A stretch of DNA of 18,163 nucleotides from positions 1 to 18,163 of the forward strand of contig CAYJAP010000012.1 of NCBI GenBank assembly GCA_964368425.1. Reading direction: 5' to 3'. A program made the translations under genes and the position numbers. The notes below the pieces were generated by a model, which saw only the letters and a list, made by a program, of their open reading frames with translations, did no database searches and was not told the DNA's origin. Origin of the DNA: CAYJAP01 sp964368425. Its GTDB lineage: Bacteria > Bacillota > Clostridia > Christensenellales > UBA1242. Below, one piece after another: positions 17,301 to 18,163 of this stretch. Numbering within the stretch: position 1 is the first letter of the stretch; each line of letters opens with the position of its first letter.

Positions 17301-17642
17301 TAGAGAATCATGCAAGCCGGCAATGACTTTATTGAACTTAGCCTGCTCGATATTTGCATCTTGAAATGCTAATCCTAGTGCCGCAATAGCCTCTTCGCCC
17401 AACATGTTTAGGACGTTCCCCAGTTTGTCGGTTGTTGGATTATAGTTAAGATCAAAGTTGACCATTTTCGAAACGGCAATCGTAAACTCATTTAAACTAC
17501 TTTCTGTGTATTGCACATTAACTGGAGTAGGAGTTGGATCCCCTTCTTTGTCCTTCACAAATAATATCAGTCCCAAAGAAATGAGAGCAATACTTAATAA
17601 TGCCACCATACTTGAAACAATCACCTTCGTTCTCTTTAACAT
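11337..17642 (-). CDS. Giant membrane-anchored protein of unknown function (2101 codons across an assembly gap)
   Basis: No recognised family. MLKRTK plus a hydrophobic stretch (about 8-29) forms a probable uncleaved signal anchor, followed by a short proline/threonine linker (GDPTPTPVNV). Residues about 45-500 match the neighbouring 1258-aa protein, with GLTGEELGRVLYHFLDNLFD (186-205), ALHDAGEEKF (265-274), MSLENKIVPI (366-375) and VVVNGVVDSVINVFDLL (403-419). A long acidic, Asn/Asp/Tyr-rich, mainly helical middle follows. About residues 1545-1750 hold three degenerate beta-type repeats, then a helical C-terminus. No sorting signal or enzyme motif is visible. The 100-N gap covers about residues 1357-1390; total length and frame continuity depend on its true size, and two separate genes cannot be excluded. 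The ATG at 17642 has AAGGAGG at 5 nt and its own strong promoter. It is first in a two-gene unit. Confidence 0.8.
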   Translation of the reverse strand: MLKRTKVIVSSMVALLSIALISLGLILFVKDKEGDPTPTPVNVQYTESSLNEFTIAVSKMVNFDLNYNPTTDKLGNVLNMLGEEAIAALGLAFQDANIEQAKFNKVIAGLHDSLEYIELSEIDLEDYFSMEALSATDGVAEAFGYIFDSIKKIRNGLDAGQITDGEHEAIEAGELKKIVDSLVSAGLTGEELGRVLYHFLDNLFDTVLAHKTQINDGLKYYLDAIDKDINIARLTGEDKLSYQYFQVMVLSASFVPSLVTPAQKALHDAGEEKFTNEIAVMFSGLENIMNIGESVSSGKIQTFLQTIKDVDLNDTSSLNGAVTLLTQTMSGYAQTLRDTKTTGINSLGVERTGTLIVSESLMNVLMSLENKIVPIAHLFLSLGESKINPTLFMGSTILETTSVVVNGVVDSVINVFDLLSTPDMAEYFVKILTKKDRYFSDLTFDISTQEEVYAALTSEKVQSLEIYPSIVEEIYLVTGVNVTSPDFKFTDLSVEKSTLNGEEYMSILDAVRFILVEKTSQGLISAAHEINFFTDSYALEDYLSVDASYDGPMIVLVKKSANDSYVLYQKDIDKLLNGMALSIAISDFLNEISEEETLFAMKLAMAFLGEGGDNLTVDDEFFFVLAETGISEKLVTEAVNVLVDGFIDLELFGVKDYLGQAKLASYLGDNYVEEENGYLSWSSNITYEDRVWVMYYDEAAGLYKRISKDPFNIFDDKSSDMSTGHYNDSFYNDLFPIATDLDDSDGLFINEVMFLLKNSIEIGLFEFPYDDYNNYDGKYGKILEFLAKETSIPLNDVFVDWNEEEVVYISADSPAGRQDIYNRNFDMIRTFNALGKSFILQHISDTIADVMASSKWANKHMFEINISDEDAELYNFAYLLRNADRLHSDTSSSSDLLFNLITEINNIIEDMFSGNSDIINEYKVELSADIESYEDYYDSNPGEFAADKAKLLAFMQLPEPEGSEELTEIDYNRFAMGVLILSQGGLDNLLFNGIIEGNMSTLFEVIERLGRTTVSLQNEWSVDSAYLFNMNRLSVILTYLGQQNINLGIKTMYDFIDVLNEEYVYMPKYVSELYGQTSYGWTHYNDYNHATFTIVDKDAKVIPGATRAIMDKIAEYFVSVAGESIRNDINANSSEVEYFQSLMRIYLEDRRFTQPSGLIPILSGAGIADDAPIAAVGLGEIMYSICDLFLQSHQSNSIHHIIPDNIWTYKSFIGWNGEPERRFLDYFPLFIIDFVSALNKKGANIDLSDFETEGDEGVQTTNLSYKLIDTSDNTQVVGYDVYNSIKTSYIKLIVFKEVEEILSFISALGNLAFEQDKQYIGSSGYNLKDMFAPFALSIASAQELAAYINSTFVDDPXXXXXXXXXXXXXXXXXXXXXXXXXXXXXXXXXXSDTDKYRNSLNYDFSIPYNYLLPYVQYLLNMLGENREKPEGMSDYDWYQIRSASQDSLYNLEGYKSSYYNMLSLFDRSWNNSESIDRLIYLLNALVYKDEKFSNTVWEAYSHGEYGGGYIDGDKYVLNGINYPVALTSNNEIAMTLTLNDTDEANLKVFLDEQEVTKLNGHDVKVFRGYSLTYTTPGGASFSTDVQGYDHINKTAKVWVDHDGYSAQYIVDYSDPDPENLKLYYEYDNVEVSEINGQAFTFSTDNSVLYLYTGTTTSYPFYYNDETTIIPRTIYTYLYVKQDDDVDNWKFYLNPDFSGEPITSINNRSLSVQTPENNGHSYRLVLIDQHSNIVESSDLVKYALITDEQGGIIARVNISATSLGYASNTTLNTKLNEILTVLNDDFGFGFNLTQGLTDKLTEVRTVLFGGEDEGTEASYYHADGVFMMIRAKEFFEAFIDAESNEILSDNDIEVFELIAEAINQQIKKPLIRVINKINAKLIAYGYNEIQYSDTSSAEDLLDILKNVLQIETYEDLVRNLYIRNKIYPNIRSAMPNNLFLGENDIGDLALLQKMIDTPSYMFQMLAGHLDIYIPGLNSYLEFNVSYYEDEVIDWFNTAFNDKEIFTEDQKAWVMENLYDNDPDTEGIFDFNPDTMRRFILHVDKYEEKVNLQNFITIARYDFMPLAFSLPYLFSGEQLQSIGLGLLEMGMQKIAAQLAAMAG
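12393..13010 (-). repeat. Three degenerate beta-type protein repeats in the giant protein
   Basis: Tandem units of about 74, 68 and 64 codons start at 13010, 12788 and 12584. Each opens after an Asp-rich turn (DTDEA, DPDPE, DDDVD) with N-[LW]-K-[VLF]-[FY]: NLKVF, NLKLY and NWKFY. About ten to fifteen residues later comes [VI]-[TS]-x-[LI]-N: VTKLNG, VSEING and ITSINN. A partial fourth unit may precede them (YVLNGINYPV, near 13085). The strand-turn alternation suggests small extracellular beta domains. The DNA itself is not obviously repeated, so the copies are old. Confidence 0.6.
13474..13573. other. Assembly gap (100 Ns)
   Basis: Exactly 100 unknown bases inside the larger giant gene, the conventional size of a scaffold gap of unknown length. 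The frame is open on both sides at this nominal size, but 100 is not a multiple of three, so the apparent continuity may be chance. Confidence 0.98.
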
Positions 17643-17665
17643 GTAAACCTCCTTAAGACTAAATA

Positions 17666-17694
17666 ATTATACCGTTTGATATATTTTATGGCAA
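17666..17694 (-). promoter_or_regulatory. Strong sigma-A-type promoter of the giant gene pair
   Basis: On the minus strand, -35 TTGCCA (17689-17694), a 17-nt spacer, and a perfect -10 TATAAT (17666-17671). The start of transcription would be about 15-20 nt before the ribosome binding site (AAGGAGG, 17648-17654). The flanking upstream DNA is very AT-rich. Confidence 0.8.
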
Positions 17695-17850
17695 CTAAAT
17701 TTCTGGCTTTTGTAAAATTTTATGTGTTTTTGTATTAATATATATAAAGCAGTAAATTTTGCTCGATAAATAAGCCTTAAATTACACTTCTTAGTTTGTG
17801 TTTTTATATTTTTTTTAACCATTTTTTAATACTATTTTCATTATTTGATG

Positions 17851-17880
17851 AAAAAAAAGAAGTCTCTGGTATAGAAACTT
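17851..17880 (-). terminator. Intrinsic terminator after plsY
   Basis: On the minus strand, stem AAGTTTCT with AGAGACTT (8 pairs, one G-U; 17873-17880 and 17860-17867), loop ATACC, then CTTTTTTTT. It separates plsY from the giant gene operon. Confidence 0.85.
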
Positions 17881-17909
17881 GCTTTTGTCATCATCACAGT
17901 ACATTTTCT

Positions 17910-18163
17910 TTATTTGTTTTGTTTTTTCTTTGCTTTCTTTTCTTCACTCAACTGTTTGCTCTTAGCGAAAGACTCCTTTAAATCGAGAGTTCCCTCCGTT
18001 CTGGCAATCAATCTTTTTATGTTAGCTCGGTGTGCAAATAGAATAAATCCTAACATCAAGAACAGAACAATTATAGAAAAGTAGTAGCCCCTGATAGATA
18101 GTAGAATCGTTTCCACTGTTACGAATAAGAAACACGAAATGAATCCAATTAAACTAGCCACTT
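17910..18163 (-). CDS. plsY: Acyl-phosphate glycerol-3-phosphate acyltransferase PlsY, C-terminal part
   Basis: Only the last 84 or so codons are present; the gene enters from the right edge. Two hydrophobic segments (about the first 20 residues, and residues 22-42 of the visible part) are followed by FAHRANIKRLIARTE. This matches the conserved C-terminal motif of PlsY (H-x-x-N-I-K-R-L-x-x-G-T-E); one Gly is Arg here. PlsY is a multi-pass membrane enzyme that transfers the acyl group from acyl-phosphate to glycerol-3-phosphate, the first step of phospholipid synthesis in Gram-positive bacteria (known). After this motif comes a lysine-rich tail of about 25 residues (ending EEKKAKKKQNK), longer than usual and probably cytoplasmic. 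A terminator follows, so the gene is not joined to the giant pair. The GTG near 18161 is internal, not the start. Confidence 0.85.
   Translation of the reverse strand, partial: VASLIGFISCFLFVTVETILLSIRGYYFSIIVLFLMLGFILFAHRANIKRLIARTEGTLDLKESFAKSKQLSEEKKAKKKQNK

Noticed and set aside
17796..17981. Plus-strand frame rich in Phe and Leu near the plsY end
   Set aside because: It reads through the plsY terminator and the antisense of the lysine-rich plsY tail; there is no ribosome binding site.
1..18163. CRISPR array, insertion sequence, prophage or toxin-antitoxin module
   Set aside because: No regularly spaced direct repeats, transposase, integrase, phage gene or paired small toxin/antitoxin frames were seen.

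Overview
The window looks like a scaffold from an uncultured low-GC Gram-positive bacterium (Bacillota; class not determinable from the sequence). The DNA is AT-rich, nearly every gene has a strong AGGAGG-type ribosome binding site, and intrinsic terminators and sigma-A-like promoters are easy to read. Genes read normally with the standard bacterial code. A run of exactly 100 Ns inside the largest gene marks a scaffold gap, as is usual in metagenome assemblies.

Layout. The left end (1-1385) carries two plus-strand genes: a small TM2-domain membrane protein and a PHP-family metallophosphoesterase. Facing them on the minus strand is a tiny gene (1383-1499) for a 38-residue peptide with nine cysteines. 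It shares a bidirectional terminator with the PHP gene. Everything from there to the right end is on the minus strand. In transcription order these are: the 3' end of plsY (cut by the window edge); a two-gene unit for giant, N-terminally anchored, presumably extracellular paralogues (at least 2101 and 1258 aa); an ABC ATPase and a 10-TM FtsX/MacB-type permease; and a translation unit made of tRNA-Gln(CUG), efp and an ABC-F ATPase. No gene-free stretch exceeds 300 bases. The longest, 1500-1663, 7310-7524 and 17643-17909, hold promoters, terminators and otherwise AT-rich sequence.

How the genes may work together. The translation unit starts at a near-consensus promoter directly before tRNA-Gln. 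The tRNA 3' end lies only 25 nt from the efp start codon, and the ABC-F gene follows after 55 nt, so a ribosome-stalling factor (EF-P) and an E-site ABC-F factor seem to be co-expressed. EF-P has arginine where the modified lysine normally sits, and the ABC-F protein has one intact and one degenerate composite ATP site.

The giant pair is a self-contained transcription unit: the plsY terminator lies upstream, it has its own TTGCCA-17-TATAAT promoter, and it ends in a terminator. The two proteins share about 450-500 N-terminal residues and then diverge. The longer one carries three degenerate beta-type repeats. The ABC transporter lies directly downstream in the same orientation but behind a terminator, so a functional link is only a hypothesis. 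I recognise no known family for the giant proteins or the Cys-rich peptide; these are the best candidates for undescribed biology here.
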